Assembly (NCBI GenBank): GCA_029931535.1
Contig: JAQPZY010001675.1
Location: forward strand, 6,905,501 to 6,969,500
Reading direction: 5' to 3'
Length of the DNA stretch: 64,000 bases
Origin: Margaritifera margaritifera
Taxonomy: Eukaryota > Mollusca > Bivalvia > Unionida > Margaritiferidae
This document shows, in pieces, positions 45,561-57,499 of this stretch (within the stretch, counting starts at the first letter, position 1; each line of letters starts with the position of its first letter). The position numbers and the translations under genes were made by a program. Below the pieces are notes generated by a model. The model had not been told where the DNA came from, ran no database searches, and saw nothing but the letters and a program-made list of their open reading frames with translations.

Positions 45561-46650
45561 ATATTATCCTTTACTGGTTTTGACATTGACCAAGGTTGGA
45601 AAAAATTATCTATGTTGCCAATTTCTGATATTAAATAAATGCCCATGCGATATGTGCAATTAATACTACTAAGTACAATGTATATATAATACAGAAGAGT
45701 CTTTCCTTTCTTAGTAAAAAAAAATTTTTTTTTTTTCTTTCTTCTATTGAACAAGTCCTTAGAACTAAGTACTCAAGGGGCCTGAGTACAACATGGCGGG
45801 GAGGTGGAGGGAGGGGGTGGGATTGGAAACACTAAAGAGTTTCCACATATCACCCAAGGAGTTACCAGTAGTAGGGTGAGCAGTATGATCAAAGGCACAG
45901 TAGGGGTGCATTTACCCTCAGGCTATAAACCAAGCTGTACTTACCTATGTCACAGGTTGAAATTAGCTGTAACAGTTTTATTTGTAAAGCAATTTATATT
46001 TTCTACCTCTCCTATTTTAAATTTGGAGTTAATAGATTGCTAATATCAGTACCAAACAAAACATAAACTTTCCCTCCATTCTGATACATTTTTAAAAAAT
46101 TTATGATAGCGACAAAGATAATGTCAATGAAATGATCTCTTTTAGCTACTCTCAAGTCAACCTTAATTTTCAATTTTAACGTATCTAAATGGGTAAACTG
46201 AATAAATTATTGAGTTTAAATCAGTAGCAATGCATTTTGCTATGAGTATATATATGTACATTTTATTAATGTATCGTCAATACAAATTTGGTAAAGTCAT
46301 TTACAAAAAGGCATCATGCAAATTTTCTTAACAAATTAAAATAACTTTTTACCTCTTGTTTTCCTAAATTCCTGCTTAAATGTCAGAATAAATAACAACA
46401 AAGTTGTCTCACATGTTTTGTCAATAAGAGGATACCTTTATTTCTTATGGTAATGAGAAAATATGGAAGGACTGTGGCTTACAAAATATTTACTTAGAGA
46501 GCTTCTTTGGCACTTAACAAATCCAACTTGTGGCGTCAGTGCACTGGGAACCTCATTTGCATAACAATAGGGAATGGATATTTGTTAGGCTAGGTAAGGG
46601 AGTTTCCAAGCCCCCTAAATGTTAGGTCTCAGGTATTCACAATGGCTTAG
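45561..46650. other. No recognised feature
   Basis: AT-rich DNA with a G-rich run near 45795-45825. No exon or element recognised. Confidence 0.5.
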
Positions 46651-46770
46651 TATGTTGGCAGAGATTATGGCTTAGTATGTTGGCAGAGAGTAATCATTGA
46701 GGCTGATGACTTGGATGGGTGACCTATCCGGAAACTGGCATGTTGTAACCAGAGATCAAACACAGAGGCT
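46651..46770 (+). pseudogene. 5S rRNA-like fragment
   Basis: GATGACTTGGATGGGTGACC at 46705-46724 resembles the internal control region of 5S rRNA (box C text 'TTAGTACTTGGATGGGAGACC'), followed by TATCCGGAAAC and GTTGTAACC, loosely like the 5S 3' end. A 26-base direct repeat (GGCTTAGTATGTTGGCAGAGA) precedes it. It could be a 5S pseudogene or the head of a 5S-derived SINE. It is not a functional rRNA gene. Confidence 0.4.
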
Positions 46771-47015
46771 TAAAGCAAGTGTTACCTCCACACTATCCAG
46801 CCACACTGCTTGTTACGCAAGAGTTTTATAGCTGCACAGGGCATATGAGATACACTTCTTTGCGGGGGAAAATACTAATTATTCCATTACTCTAAAAATG
46901 TCATCCCCATATCTGCAAAATGCAGATGTGCTACAAACATCACTGATGCACACAAGACAGTATGCAATTTCTTGGCATTTTTGAATGCTCCAACTTTTGA
47001 CGTCTTGTACGCAAG

Positions 47016-47174
47016 TAAAAATTTCCAGATCTGGGAGAGCTGACAATTCCATAAGATAATGCATGAACAAAGCAATAATGTTAACATTGTGCAAGAAAAA
47101 ATTTCCAGATCTGGGAGAGCTGACAATTCCATAAGATAATGCATGAACAAAGCAATAATGTTAACATTGTACAA
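47016..47174. repeat. Tandem duplication of about 79 bp
   Basis: AAAATTTCCAGATCTGGGAG ... TAATGTTAACATTGTGCAAG is present twice with a single visible difference (GTGCAAG versus GTACAAG). Confidence 0.95.
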
Positions 47175-47265
47175 GCTATTTTTAGGTTAAAAATATAGCA
47201 AAGGCTGGGATTGTTCTCAATTACAGAATGCTCAACTAGAGAATTGTTAACTTCTGTACTTGAAG

Positions 47266-47421
47266 CAGTGGCATAGCAACTGCTCAACCAACCACCACAA
47301 ATGCAGGGGGCAGGGTGGGCAGGCCCAGTGGGGGCACAAAAATTCCCATCAAACAACTTTTTGAACAGAAACAAGTTTTTTGGGGGGGAGGGGGGCTGCA
47401 GAATTTAATGCTATACCACTG
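47266..47421. mobile_element. hAT-like MITE
   Basis: Ends are CAGTGGCATAGCA and the inverse TGCTATACCACTG. Flanks ACTTGAAG (47258-47265) and ACTTAAGG (47422-47429) are an 8-bp duplication with two differences. The interior is G-rich (GCAGGGGGCAGGGTGGG). Confidence 0.8.
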
Positions 47422-47727
47422 ACTTAAGGACACCTGTCACATCTTAAAAACTACTTCTGATATATGTATCTGGCCATACTTCAGTCCCTGTAAATAACTT
47501 CTTGACATGAAGATGCTTTCTACCACACCTATGGTATTTTTAGACAAATCATCTGGTTTCATTAATGTTCTAATTAAATACTGTTGCTCTTCACCTGATA
47601 TTAAACAGTTCCTTTATATGTGGTAAAGTTGATTTATAATCAAGGACTTTCCAAACTGTCTGGGAATGGGTTATTTGACAGACTACATTTTTTTGTGGGC
47701 TAAGCTATCCCTTTCTGTGATTTGTGA

Positions 47728-47952
47728 TTTTTGGGTTTTAAGAGCATTTTTTGCACATGATAGGCCATACATGGCGGCCAGTATATTTGGTGGAGGAAGA
47801 ACCCAGATGAACCACTGACTCACAGGAGGTTATTGGCAAGTTAACTCACATACCCACATTGGTTGAGCCAAGACTTGAATGCACACAGACAGAGGTGAGA
47901 TGTGAATGATCTGTAAAGACAAGCGCCTTAGACCACTCTGCACCTGAGGCCC
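47728..47952 (-). mobile_element. SINE family A, copy
   Basis: Minus-strand copy with a degenerate tRNA-like head (GTGCAGAGTGGTCTAAGGCG), then the family body GGTTCTTCCTCCACCAAATA, GGCCGCCATGTATGGCC and CATGTGCAAAAAATGCTC. Confidence 0.75.
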
Positions 47953-49930
47953 CTAAGGCTTTTTATTGGGTATGAATTGAAAAATTGTATTAAACTATCC
48001 ATCTGTCTGGTTTTTGTCTATTTACAACAATATCTTTTGAGTTTTCAGTAAGATATCACAAGTGGACGGAATGGAGATTACATCAGTAGAGTAATACTTT
48101 TGACCTTTCAAATAATATAACATGTACATAAATTATTAAAATATGGTTCAAAACTTGAAGATATATTTCTAAAGTTTCTATTTTAATGTTTATTAAATAA
48201 TTAAAAAAGTATGCAGGAAAACATTATATGAAGGAAAACAAAAGTAACATTACAGAAAGTAAATTATGTCAAAATTTTCAAGGTGCATTTTTTTGGCACA
48301 GTAGCTATTGTTGTTTGGTGTGTTTGCTATTGTTTTTGTGTGCACATTTATCATAATATAAACAAATGACATGATTTCACTGATCTACATGCCATAATGC
48401 TCCATATATTCTGGGAACCTGACATGCTCCTAAATTAATCTTACCAATTTTGTATCAAAATTTATGAGAAATATTCAACCTACCTTTAACAAATACAGCA
48501 CCATGTTACAAGTGGAAATGAAAAAATGTTTTAAAGTAAGTTAAATACTTACTAGGTAACAAACTTGCAAGTTACAAACTAAGTAACTAAATAAATGAAT
48601 AATGACAATCACTGTACTGGTGAAAAGAAGGCACAATTTTCAAAACCTATCTTACCTTGTAAGAAAGTAATCACATCATTATTCTAAATATCCTGTACCT
48701 TCCTTGCACACAGAATAATTGATTTTATGATACCAAAAGCCTGAAAATTTTCAAAGTGTATACATAATCATGTACACTAAATCACATAACATCCAGAAAA
48801 ACGAACAATTTTGCTCAATTTCTCTGACAACATGAAATCTACAAATCATACACAACTTCAGTGAGATGATGACTCAGAATTAAATATGGCTGACAGCAAC
48901 ATCCATTTACCTAGACATCAGATACAAGAGTTTTAACTGTACACAATCTGCCAAGTGTGACATATGATGACTGTTATTCATAACTTTCTACAAATAATTT
49001 GCAGTGTAAATCATGTGAGAGTAAGTAGTACCTATTAAAAGGCTCATTATTCAGGGAATAGACCATAAGATTTGGCTTAAATATTTCCTTCCTACCTTCC
49101 ATGTCTTGAGGAAAAAACATGTATAAACAGATTGCCACCACCCAGCCCATGTCCTCCACCCCTATTCACATCAAAGGAAAGGTTACATCTGGCAGGTAGT
49201 GCCAGCCATATGGAATACCCTCAGCCTGATTGTGACACAGACAACACTACTAAGCTTGAGGTTTCACCTGAAATGCAACTGGACTTCCCCAGACTAATTA
49301 CCTTGATAATACAGGTGCATTACCTGAGGTGCAGTTGGACTCCACCAAGCCTAAAACACTTCAATTAAGTGCTTTGGGGTTTTCCCCTTGGGCAAGTCAC
49401 ATGACAATGATACAAACAAATGCTATTTAATGATATTTTTATTGTACTGTATGCAATCTTGAACTAATATATATAAGTCTGTATTCACTGTCTAAAGAAG
49501 AAATATAAATCCAAATCAGTTATGAGCTGCAGAATTATTTTGTTATAAGGCCAGGTATTTAAATGGTGCCACATTTTCTGTAAATATGATTGAGAAGAGT
49601 TAAGTAAGGATCTTAAAACTTAATTCAAAGTTGATAAAAAAAGGTTTTAATCAAGATCACATTGACACATTTAATGAGGTTTCAAGGACACTACTGAATC
49701 AGTCTATATTCACCTTGATTCATTTGAAGATTGATTTTTTTCAAATTTATCCCACTTGCTTTTAACTGAGCAAATGACAGTTCAAGGAACATGCTGGATT
49801 GAAAGATTATTTTGAGATCGAGGGACACACAAATATGTTGAGATCGATATAGGTACTTCTGGTGTGTCCAGCCTTTATATTTCTTAGAAGGAAAATTGAG
49901 AAGCAAAAATAATCAAAGACCAATTCTAAG
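47953..49930. other. No recognised gene
   Basis: Two kilobases of AT-rich DNA. A proline-rich 78-codon frame at 49132-49368 and a 71-codon minus frame at 49691-49906 are not recognised. A short (AATC)n run lies near 49940-49965. Confidence 0.5.
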
Positions 49931-49989
49931 CTTTTATCAATCACTCAATCAATCAATCAATCAATAAATTAATAAGATCATTATGATAT

Positions 49990-50317
49990 AAATTGAAGTA
50001 ATGATCCTCCACAAGGGCTGATACAATATGTTGAATGCAGGTCAAGCTATGCAGGTTACAAGGATCTGCTTTAGTGGAGATGTAATATATATGGAAAAAG
50101 GACTATAACTCCATTAAAATTTGACCTGAATAAAATGAAACCTTGAAAAGACACATTTACATGTAACAGGCAATTTACCTACCAAATGGCAACCAATTAT
50201 GTGTAAGGGTTGCTAAGTGATGCTGGTTACAAGCAACATCCATGTGAAAATGTGAAGCTTATTGTCAAGGCCATAACTCGTCCAAAATGGAGTTGACAAA
50301 ACAAACCCATAAAACGC
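49990..50317. repeat. Interspersed repeat of the 'ggccataactc' type
   Basis: Shares blocks with 36770-37180 (CAAGCTATGCAGGTTACAAGG, ACATGTAACAGGCAATTTACC, AAGGCCATAACTCGTCCAAAA). The 48-bp array that follows appears to have grown from the end of this element. Confidence 0.65.
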
Positions 50318-50890
50318 ACATGTAGGTTTATAAGAAAATGTTAACGCTAAATTGCATTAGAATACGTTAAATGGTTTATGTCAAAATGTGAACGCTAAAT
50401 TGCATTATAATATGTTGAATGGTTTATAAGAAAATGTTAACACCAAACTGCATTAGAATATGTTGAATGGTTTATAAGAAAATTTTAACACCAAATTGCA
50501 TTAGAATATGTTGAATGGTTTATAAGAAAATTTTAACAAATTGCATTAGAATATGTTGAATGGTTTATAAGAAAATGTTAACGCTAAATTGCATTAGAAT
50601 ATGTTGAATGGTTTATAGGAAAATGTTAACGCTAAATTGCATTAGAATATGTTGAATGGTTTATAAGAAAATGTTAATGCTAAATTGCATTAGAATATGT
50701 TGAATGGTTTATAAGAAAATGTTAACGCTAAATTGCATTAGAATATGTTGAATGGTTTATAAGAAAATGTTAACGCTAACTTGCATTAGAATATGTTGAA
50801 TGGTTTATAAGAAAATGTTAATGCTAAATTGCATTAGAATATGTTGAATGGTTCATAAGAAAATGTTAATGCTAAATTGCATTAGAGTAT
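50318..50890. repeat. 48-bp minisatellite, about 11 copies
   Basis: The unit TGGTTTATAAGAAAATGTTA plus ACGCTAAATTGCATTAGAATATGTTGAA repeats with a few small deletions. The related text AATATGTTGAATGGTT in the dispersed repeat at 36945 indicates its origin. Confidence 0.96.
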
Positions 50891-51463
50891 CAACTTTTAT
50901 ACTACATATGGCCAAGAACCCTCTCAAGTTATTCCATCCTGAAGGGGGCTTGAACCAAGGGACTAAACATATAGAGGTGACAGAACATACACAATTTCTA
51001 AAGCAATACAGAGAATGGACATTTGTTGTTCATGTGGAAGAAAATGACTGCAGCAAGGGGCATTCCATCACTACCTTTGAGAAAGACAGAGTCTGTTTTA
51101 CACATTTCAAGCCAAAGCAAATCATGTTGCATTACTCCTCATGTCTGTCTCCTTCTTCATAGTGAAGCTGACAGCTTATCCAGTCCCAACAGAATGTCTG
51201 GTACATGATGTGCTGATTTTGGACTGCTATATGTACTGGACACTTCTACACTTTCTCTAGTGAGGTCATCATGAGAGAAGATTTCCATCCTTACCTAGTC
51301 ACATGAGTAGAAAGCAACTCCTGCACAATACTGATGAATATGTCAACATTTTGAAGGGAAGAAATGCTAGATACTACAACAAATGTGAAACAACCACATC
51401 ATGGTAAAAACTCTGTACATTATATACAGAAGAACTTGCCCATCATAGTCTTCACATGTAATA
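50891..51463. other. No recognised gene; one unassigned open frame
   Basis: The plus frame 50848-51162 (104 codons) starts within the array. Its unique part (GGLNQGTKHIEVTEHTQFL..., then a Cys/His-containing tail) looks less random than most here, but I recognise no family and see no splice support. Confidence 0.4.
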
Positions 51464-51680
51464 CCATACATACAATCTCACAAGTCCAGTCCAACTGCAA
51501 ACTGCACCGACCCAGATCTGCCATCACATAATGCACAGGCAGATTTGGGTATATGCAGTTTGTTAGGCGTAATCAGTAGCACAAACAATATTGACCCTGA
51601 TCTTCCAGTGCATTATGCGATAGCAGATTAGGGTCTAAGTTGTTTGCAGTTGGACTTGATTTTTACAGGAGCATATACAG
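51464..51680. mobile_element. Double-hairpin MITE, full-length copy
   Basis: TA on both sides (51462-51463, 51681-51682). Both hairpins are complete (arms ACTGCACCGACCCAGATCTGCC / GGCAGATTTGGGTATATGCAG and ATTGACCCTGATCTTCC / AGCAGATTAGGGTCTAAGT), with the spacer GTTAGGCGTAATCAGTAGCACA. Confidence 0.85.
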
Positions 51681-52327
51681 TACATCAGAATATAAGTTGT
51701 GTATTGACTGTAATGTGACAGCTTGTCATAATGTACACTTATTACTAATCCAGTTGATCAGAATAATGTAAATACTAAAGTCAGTAGACATGTACACTTA
51801 TTGTTAACCCAGTTGGTCAAAATAATGTACCAATGGACAGGGCAACTTAATCAGCATTTGCCCAAGAGATTGGTTTTTTACCCAAAAATTACATTGCAAG
51901 AAGACAAAATCTTACAAGTTACTGTGCACAAATGATGTTAAAATTTTTCAAAATTGGCCAAAAAGTGAGATTGCAGCTCTAATTTGAACTCAGATCATGA
52001 AATCAGTCTCTTTTTTCAATAACTGAAATTTCCAGTGGGTTTTTCCTGACTTTATTGTAATACTTACTGTAGATCTCATGGGTGTAACTCTACAATGTTT
52101 GTAATAGAACACTTTTTAGTTCATGATAAATTATCCTGAATGTAAGTACACTCAGCTCTGCTGTATATATAAAAGTTAATTTTCCACCAAAATATACAAT
52201 GAGTTTCAAACTTACAATGCTTTTACAGTCACACAATAAACTTACATAACTATAATCATATTGTTCCAAATATTTCAGTGATTAGAGTGAATCGAAAGTA
52301 TTCAGAAGTATCGGGATAAAATTCCAT

Positions 52328-52330
<3 letters not shown>
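51681..52330. other. No recognised feature
   Basis: AT-rich DNA with a local repeat of GACATGTACACTTATT-like text at 51720-51830. Confidence 0.5.

Positions 52331-52387
<57 letters not shown>
52331..52387. repeat. (CT)n microsatellite
   Basis: About 28 uninterrupted CT dinucleotides. Confidence 0.98.
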
Positions 52388-52391
<4 letters not shown>

Positions 52392-53246
52392 TCAACATTT
52401 ACATTCTGCCCCAAATATTACAAACTTTAACTTATGTGAACATACCTATAAAATATACATGTATGGTGCATGTTACACTGATGTGAACAACTATGCAAAT
52501 ACCTTTATGCTATACAAATTTCATTAAATTTGGCCTTATTCTTCCTACACAATTTAGGAAAGACAAACCTGGGTCAGAATTCTTCATGAAGACAGTTATT
52601 TCTGGTATGAATATCCAGGTAGTACTGTGCACATGGTAAGAATCTATTTATAAGAAAGTGTTTCAACAAAATGATTACAATAATACTCCAACACTGCAAC
52701 TCTGCCTCTTAAATAACCACATCATTTATAACAGCAGCAAGTTACTATGTAGTACCACATCAATGCTTATTTACAACTACTGCCAGCTAAAATCCATGGC
52801 TTAAACTGGAAACTTTCTGCACTCAGAACACTTTTTTCCCCCAAAATGGCTAAAATTTACTTCCATATAAAAAAAATATTTCTGGAGAGACCTTTAACAC
52901 ATTCACATCTTTACTCCACACACCTCTGACAATCCATACTAGAGTGTTAACATTACAAAAGCTCTGCGGAATCTATTTTATCAGCATCAATACCAGTATC
53001 TGATTATCGAGTCTTACATTTGACTATACACTCTGTGTGACCGCTAATCCCAATATCTCTCTATATACTGGGCTGGACAACTCATTTCCTAGGGTGCCTA
53101 CAGAATCCAATTCAAGACTGACAGAAAAAGACATTAAGCAAATGATCCAATAAGCTCTTTTTAAGGCTGTTATTAAATCACTATCAAAGTCTCAAATGTT
53201 GCAACACACAGATAATAATAAAAGGATGGCAAACATTTAAAAGAAA
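52388..53246. other. No recognised feature
   Basis: AT-rich sequence without a recognised gene or element. Confidence 0.5.
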
Positions 53247-53352
53247 TCCATCCTCAATACAAAATTATGGAAATCTATCCTCAATACAAAATTACAGATA
53301 TCTGTCCTCAATACAAAATTACAGAAATCTGTCCTCAATATGAAATTTTAGA
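53247..53352. repeat. Minisatellite of about 27 bp, four copies
   Basis: AAATCYRTCCTCAATACAAA plus ATTACAG repeats four times, with the last copy diverged. Confidence 0.93.
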
Positions 53353-54118
53353 AATCATCTGTCTGTTTGAAATAAAGACTGATCTGCCAACAGATCATGT
53401 ACCAGTACCATCAGGTATGGATTTATTATGGTTGCAGTTTGATGTATAATCTGAATCAAGATCAGACATTTGACTCAAATTGTTCCATTATGATTTTAGA
53501 GCAAACTTATATTTTTACATTCCAAGTTTGAAGAATTCAATAAAAGAGTTTTTAAAAACAAACTGAACCCATATACATAAAGATCTTCAACTTAAGTACA
53601 CACTCAAATTATGATATTGTCCCAATAAAATAATCACCATATTTATTTGTATTTCATCAAAAAAACTATCCACATTTTAAATGAATTCTTAATCTAAATA
53701 AACTGAAAATTTAAACTTTGTGTGCAGAATAACTTTGTATGCCACCTGTTTTTAGAATGGAGAGTACACTAAATTCCATGAACTTTGTGAATATTGGGCC
53801 TCATCATATAATATTGTTACCCTTAAAATTTAGGATTTTTTTTTTTACATTGGATTAAACAGAATTTTATTGAAGGAAATAGTGTACAAATCCAAATGTA
53901 TCCAATATTACACGATTCAATTGTGGTAATGGCTTTGTTTATACCACTGGTCATTTTAAGGTAAAGTGGAAAGTAAAATTCAGCCTTTAAATTATATGAA
54001 CTATCAATGCCAGCAAAAAGGCAAACCTTTCTTCCTGTATAAACCTTCAACATATTCCAGACAACTTATGAATTGATCCTAAGTACAGGCATGTCGTGAA
54101 GTCTTGGCCCATAATCTA
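53353..54118. other. No recognised feature
   Basis: AT-rich, without a recognised gene or element. Confidence 0.5.
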
Positions 54119-54335
54119 CCGTATATACTCGCATATAATCTAGGTCCAAATGCAAACAACATAGACCACAATCCGCTGTCGCATAATGCACTGGCAGATC
54201 AGGGTCTATGTTGTTTGTTCTACTGATTAACCCTTACAAACTGCATAGACCCAGATCTGCAGATGTATTATGCGATGGCATATCTGGGTCTATGCAGTTT
54301 GCAGTTGGTATCATCTTATACACGAGTATATATTG
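54119..54335. mobile_element. Double-hairpin MITE, full-length copy
   Basis: TA at 54117-54118 and 54336-54337. Terminal CCGTATATACTCGCATATAA and the inverse of the right end CAATATATACTCGTGTATAA. Hairpin order is inverted relative to the copy at 8227 (CCTGATCTGCC-type hairpin first), consistent with insertion on the other strand. Confidence 0.87.
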
Positions 54336-54395
54336 TATTACACACATATTGTACCTGGCAAGGCTGATACATGCATGTAGTCACAGAATTTTTTT

Positions 54396-54576
54396 TTTTT
54401 TGGTGTATGGTATAGCAACACAAGCAGGTTATTTAGCACCAAGACAATCGGAGTAAAGTGCCTTGCCTAAGGACACATCATGGTAGCCAACCCAGTTTGA
54501 ACCAATGGTAGGATTCGAACCTACACCCTTTTGGTCTGGAGTCTAGCATGCTAACCATTGAGCCACTGTGACTCCT
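54396..54576 (-). mobile_element. tRNA-derived SINE (family B)
   Basis: On the minus strand the head reads CAGTGGCTCAATGGTTAGC, then GGTGTAGGTTCGAATCCTACC, a well-preserved A box and B box with a pairing T-stem. The body GTGTCCTTAGGCAAGGCACT and GATTGTCTTGGTGCTAAATA follows, and a T run on the plus strand (A tail) closes it. The head is close to a real tRNA, but it is fused to the SINE body and its anticodon arm does not pair convincingly. Confidence 0.82.
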
Positions 54577-54707
54577 GTAGTGAGAAACAATATGATTTGA
54601 CGTCAAAATAAAGCATCCTTAAAAGTTTACACCTTAGGAAATACTAAGTGTATAATTTGAAATATATTTAATTACTCTTAAATAGATAAAGTATATATAA
54701 AATACAT
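54577..54707. other. No recognised feature
   Basis: Short AT-rich spacer. Confidence 0.4.
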
Positions 54708-54960
54708 CGGTCCCTCACTATACAGCCCCTCATTATACTGCTGTCATGCTTATAATCTGGGTGTGGTCCTGGAACCCTATTAAACTGTTTGACAAGAATC
54801 AATTATAATGTGATTTCATATCATTAAATATTTGTTTGTGTTTCTATACACAATAATGATACAGCCTTGTTGGAACTTTCCTCAATATAAAGCTCCCTCA
54901 CTTATAATTTCTGTCACTTTTATGTCTCCCATGAACAGAGTTATAAAGTGGGAACACTAT
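54708..54960. mobile_element. pogo-like MITE (CCCTCACTATA variant)
   Basis: Left text GGTCCCTCACTATACAGCCCC and right text CCCATGAACAGAGTTATAAA followed by GTGGGAACACTA resemble the ends and the GGCTCCCATGGACAGTGTTA block of the members at 17655 and 61909. Boundaries are approximate. Confidence 0.55.
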
Positions 54961-55807
54961 ATTGAGAGTTTTCTACCCTCTTTTAGGTGATCACAGTTGA
55001 AAAACTTTAAACAATACATGCATTTCTCTTACACAAAAATGTAAAAACACAAAACAAGTTGTACCTTCAGTATATCTGCCGCTTCCAATCTGTCAACTGT
55101 CAACAGAACCAAAGCATCCAACAGTATGCTAAGAATCCACTGCTTCTAATCTTTAAACCATCAATAATACAGGAGACCACTCTTTACTGTATGTACTGCA
55201 GAACCAACTGTGACCATTCCATTTTCCCCTAACAAACAAATTATGATATCTTCCAATTCCATTTACTTTCATCGTTTGTTTAGTTCAACAAGCGTAACAT
55301 CTCTGCAGACAAATTATTATCTACAATCAACCTGGAGACAAGTTAGTATTGTCTGGCATATATCATGATATATCAAACTTAATCTGAAGATGACTATACT
55401 CAGACTAAACTAGATTAACATGGACTGCACATATGCCTCTAGCAATGTACATGTTTTGAACACAATACAAAAATGTTGTGCATAACAACCCACATTTCCT
55501 ACTCATCTGTTTATCAACATCACGGATACACATGGATCTGTTTTGATGAAACTGCCACTGCTAGTTTATGCAAAGAGTGCATGGCATATCTGGTTCCCAT
55601 ATCTCATGACTGTGGTATGTAAGACTCTGTGTCTTAAACAAAACAACCGGAATACTTATTGCTTTATTATAACACACATGTATCGAACAATGACATAACT
55701 AGTGTTGTTCTAATTAATAAATTTCAGTGTTACAAATGTGGTCACTCATATCTACAGACTTGTTACACATCAAAACTTCATAACGGAAACCTAACCACAT
55801 CGGGCAT
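54961..55807. other. No recognised feature
   Basis: AT-rich; no gene, RNA or element recognised. Confidence 0.5.
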
Positions 55808-55900
55808 GTATGTGTGTGTGTGTCTGTGTCTGTGTGTGTGTGCATGCACACATGCACACACACGGGCACAGGCGCGTACACATGCATGCATGTGTATGTG
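55808..55900. repeat. (TG)n/(CA)n inverted microsatellite
   Basis: A TG-rich stretch (with CTG steps) is followed by TGCATGCACACATGCACACA, so the two halves can pair into a hairpin around GTGCATGCAC. Overlapping Cys- or His/Thr-rich open frames on both strands are artefacts of the repeat. Confidence 0.93.
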
Positions 55901-56059
55901 TTGTAACAGCAGCATGTTTCTGTGTGATTGGTGATACTTTGCAAAAAGATGAGATATAGTAACCATGCCTACTACATGCATGTAGCATCACATTTTCTTT
56001 TTAAAAATAAATTAAAATCATACCACATAATTTCAAAAAAATTTCAGCATGTAAAAAAA

Positions 56060-56180
56060 TTCTTAAGATTAGTGGTGTGATTTTATAATTAAACAGTTAA
56101 AATTTGTATATACATGTAATTCTTAAGATTAGTGGTGTGATTTTATAATTAAACAGTTAAAATTTGTATATACATGTAAT
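56060..56180. repeat. Perfect tandem duplication of about 60 bp
   Basis: ATTCTTAAGATTAGTGGTGT ... TATATACATGTAA is present twice without visible differences. Confidence 0.95.
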
Positions 56181-56471
56181 GTATGATGAAAACCACATAC
56201 AATATGACAAGAGATCTGCTTTTTGCTGAGCCAGCTTTTTATTTAGCTAGAAAGTAAAAATCTTTAACACCAAGTCTAATTTTTTTTAAAACCTTTAACA
56301 TTGACTTCAGGCTAGAGAGTGGACAGACACACAGATGGATGAACAGATTTATGTAGGGATATAAGAATGGACGAATTGACACACAAATGCCAAAGTGATC
56401 ACTATGTTGAGCTTTGCCAAGCGATCTCTAAAATAAAGTGTAGGACATAAAGTGTCAGGACTATGCTGATA

Positions 56472-57213
56472 AAGCACTTTCTCAATTATAATGTTGTCTT
56501 TGGGAGCCATGGAGTAAGTACATTATATTTTACTGTACATAATAATGTTGTCTTTGGGAGCCATGGAGTAAGTACATTATATTTTACTGTACATAATAAT
56601 GTTGTCTTTGGGAGCCATGGAGTAAGTATATTATATATTACTGTACATAATAATGTTGTCTTTGGGAGCCATGGAGTAAGTATATTATATATTACTGTAC
56701 ATAATAATGTTGTCTTTGGGAGCCATGGAGTAAGTATATTATATTTTACTGTACATAATAATGTTGTCTTTGGGAGCCATGGAGTAAGTATATTATATAT
56801 TACTGTACATAATAATGTTGTCTTTGGGAGCCATGGAGTAAGTATATTATATATTACTGTACATAATAATGTTGTCTTTGGGAGCCATGGAGTAAGTATA
56901 TTATATATTACTGTACATAATAATGTTGTCTTTGGGAGCCATGGAGTAAGTATATTATATATTACTGTACATAATAATGTTGTCTTTGGGAGCCATGGAG
57001 TAAGTATATTATATATTACTGTACATAATAATGTTGTCTTTGGGAGTCATGGAGTAAGTATATTATATATTACTGTACATAATAATGTTGTCTTTGGGAG
57101 CCATGGAGTAAGTACATTATATTTTACTGTACATAATAAAGTTGACTCCATGACCATACCCACCTTAAAACATGAACTGTTCTAATGAATGGCCTTATAG
57201 TGAGGGAGTGCTG
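56472..57213. mobile_element. pogo-like MITE expanded by a 54-bp internal array
   Basis: The left end TA-AAGCACTTTCTCAATTATAA and the right end CTTATAGTGAGGGAGTGCTG-TA are those of the CACTCCCTC subfamily. Between them a 54-bp unit (AATAATGTTGTCTTTGGGAG plus CCATGGAGTAAGTATATTATATATTACTGTACAT) occurs 12 times. Because the unit is 18 codons long without a stop, it produces a 240-codon open frame (NNVVFGSHGVSILYITVH repeated). The unit derives from MITE interior text (GGGAGCCATGGA is the inverse of the TCCATGGCTCCC-type block), so the frame is most simply non-genic. Confidence 0.85.
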
Positions 57214-57499
57214 TATTATACATGTACATAGTCCCACAAAGTGACAGATATAATAAAGTAATAATTCACACAGACAAACGTATCGGTTGCCTTAATTCTG
57301 TTGGAATTTTGAATATGTAATTATTAAGTGAGACGGGAGGGGCTGACAATTCATTTATCCAAGTTTCAAGCAGTTCCTTATTGAGAAGATTTGGGTTTGT
57401 CCCTCCAAGTTAGTATTTACATGTACCTAAATCATACAAGTGTATATTTTTGGTAATTCAATAAATTCAGCACATTTATGATATAAAATGACTATGATC

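Noticed and set aside
50848..51162. A 104-codon frame as a new gene
   Set aside because: It begins inside the 48-bp minisatellite. The unique part is suggestive but has no recognised domain or splice signals, so it is left as unassigned.
54480..54576. Functional tRNA gene on the minus strand
   Set aside because: Good A and B boxes and T-stem, but it is fused to a SINE core also found at 59.6 kb, and the anticodon arm is poor.
55659..55991. Cys-rich and His/Thr-rich frames on both strands
   Set aside because: They are translations of a (TG)n/(CA)n inverted repeat.
56463..57185. A 240-codon open frame as a repetitive protein gene
   Set aside because: It is a 54-bp tandem array within a MITE whose ends are visible; the frame follows from the unit length.
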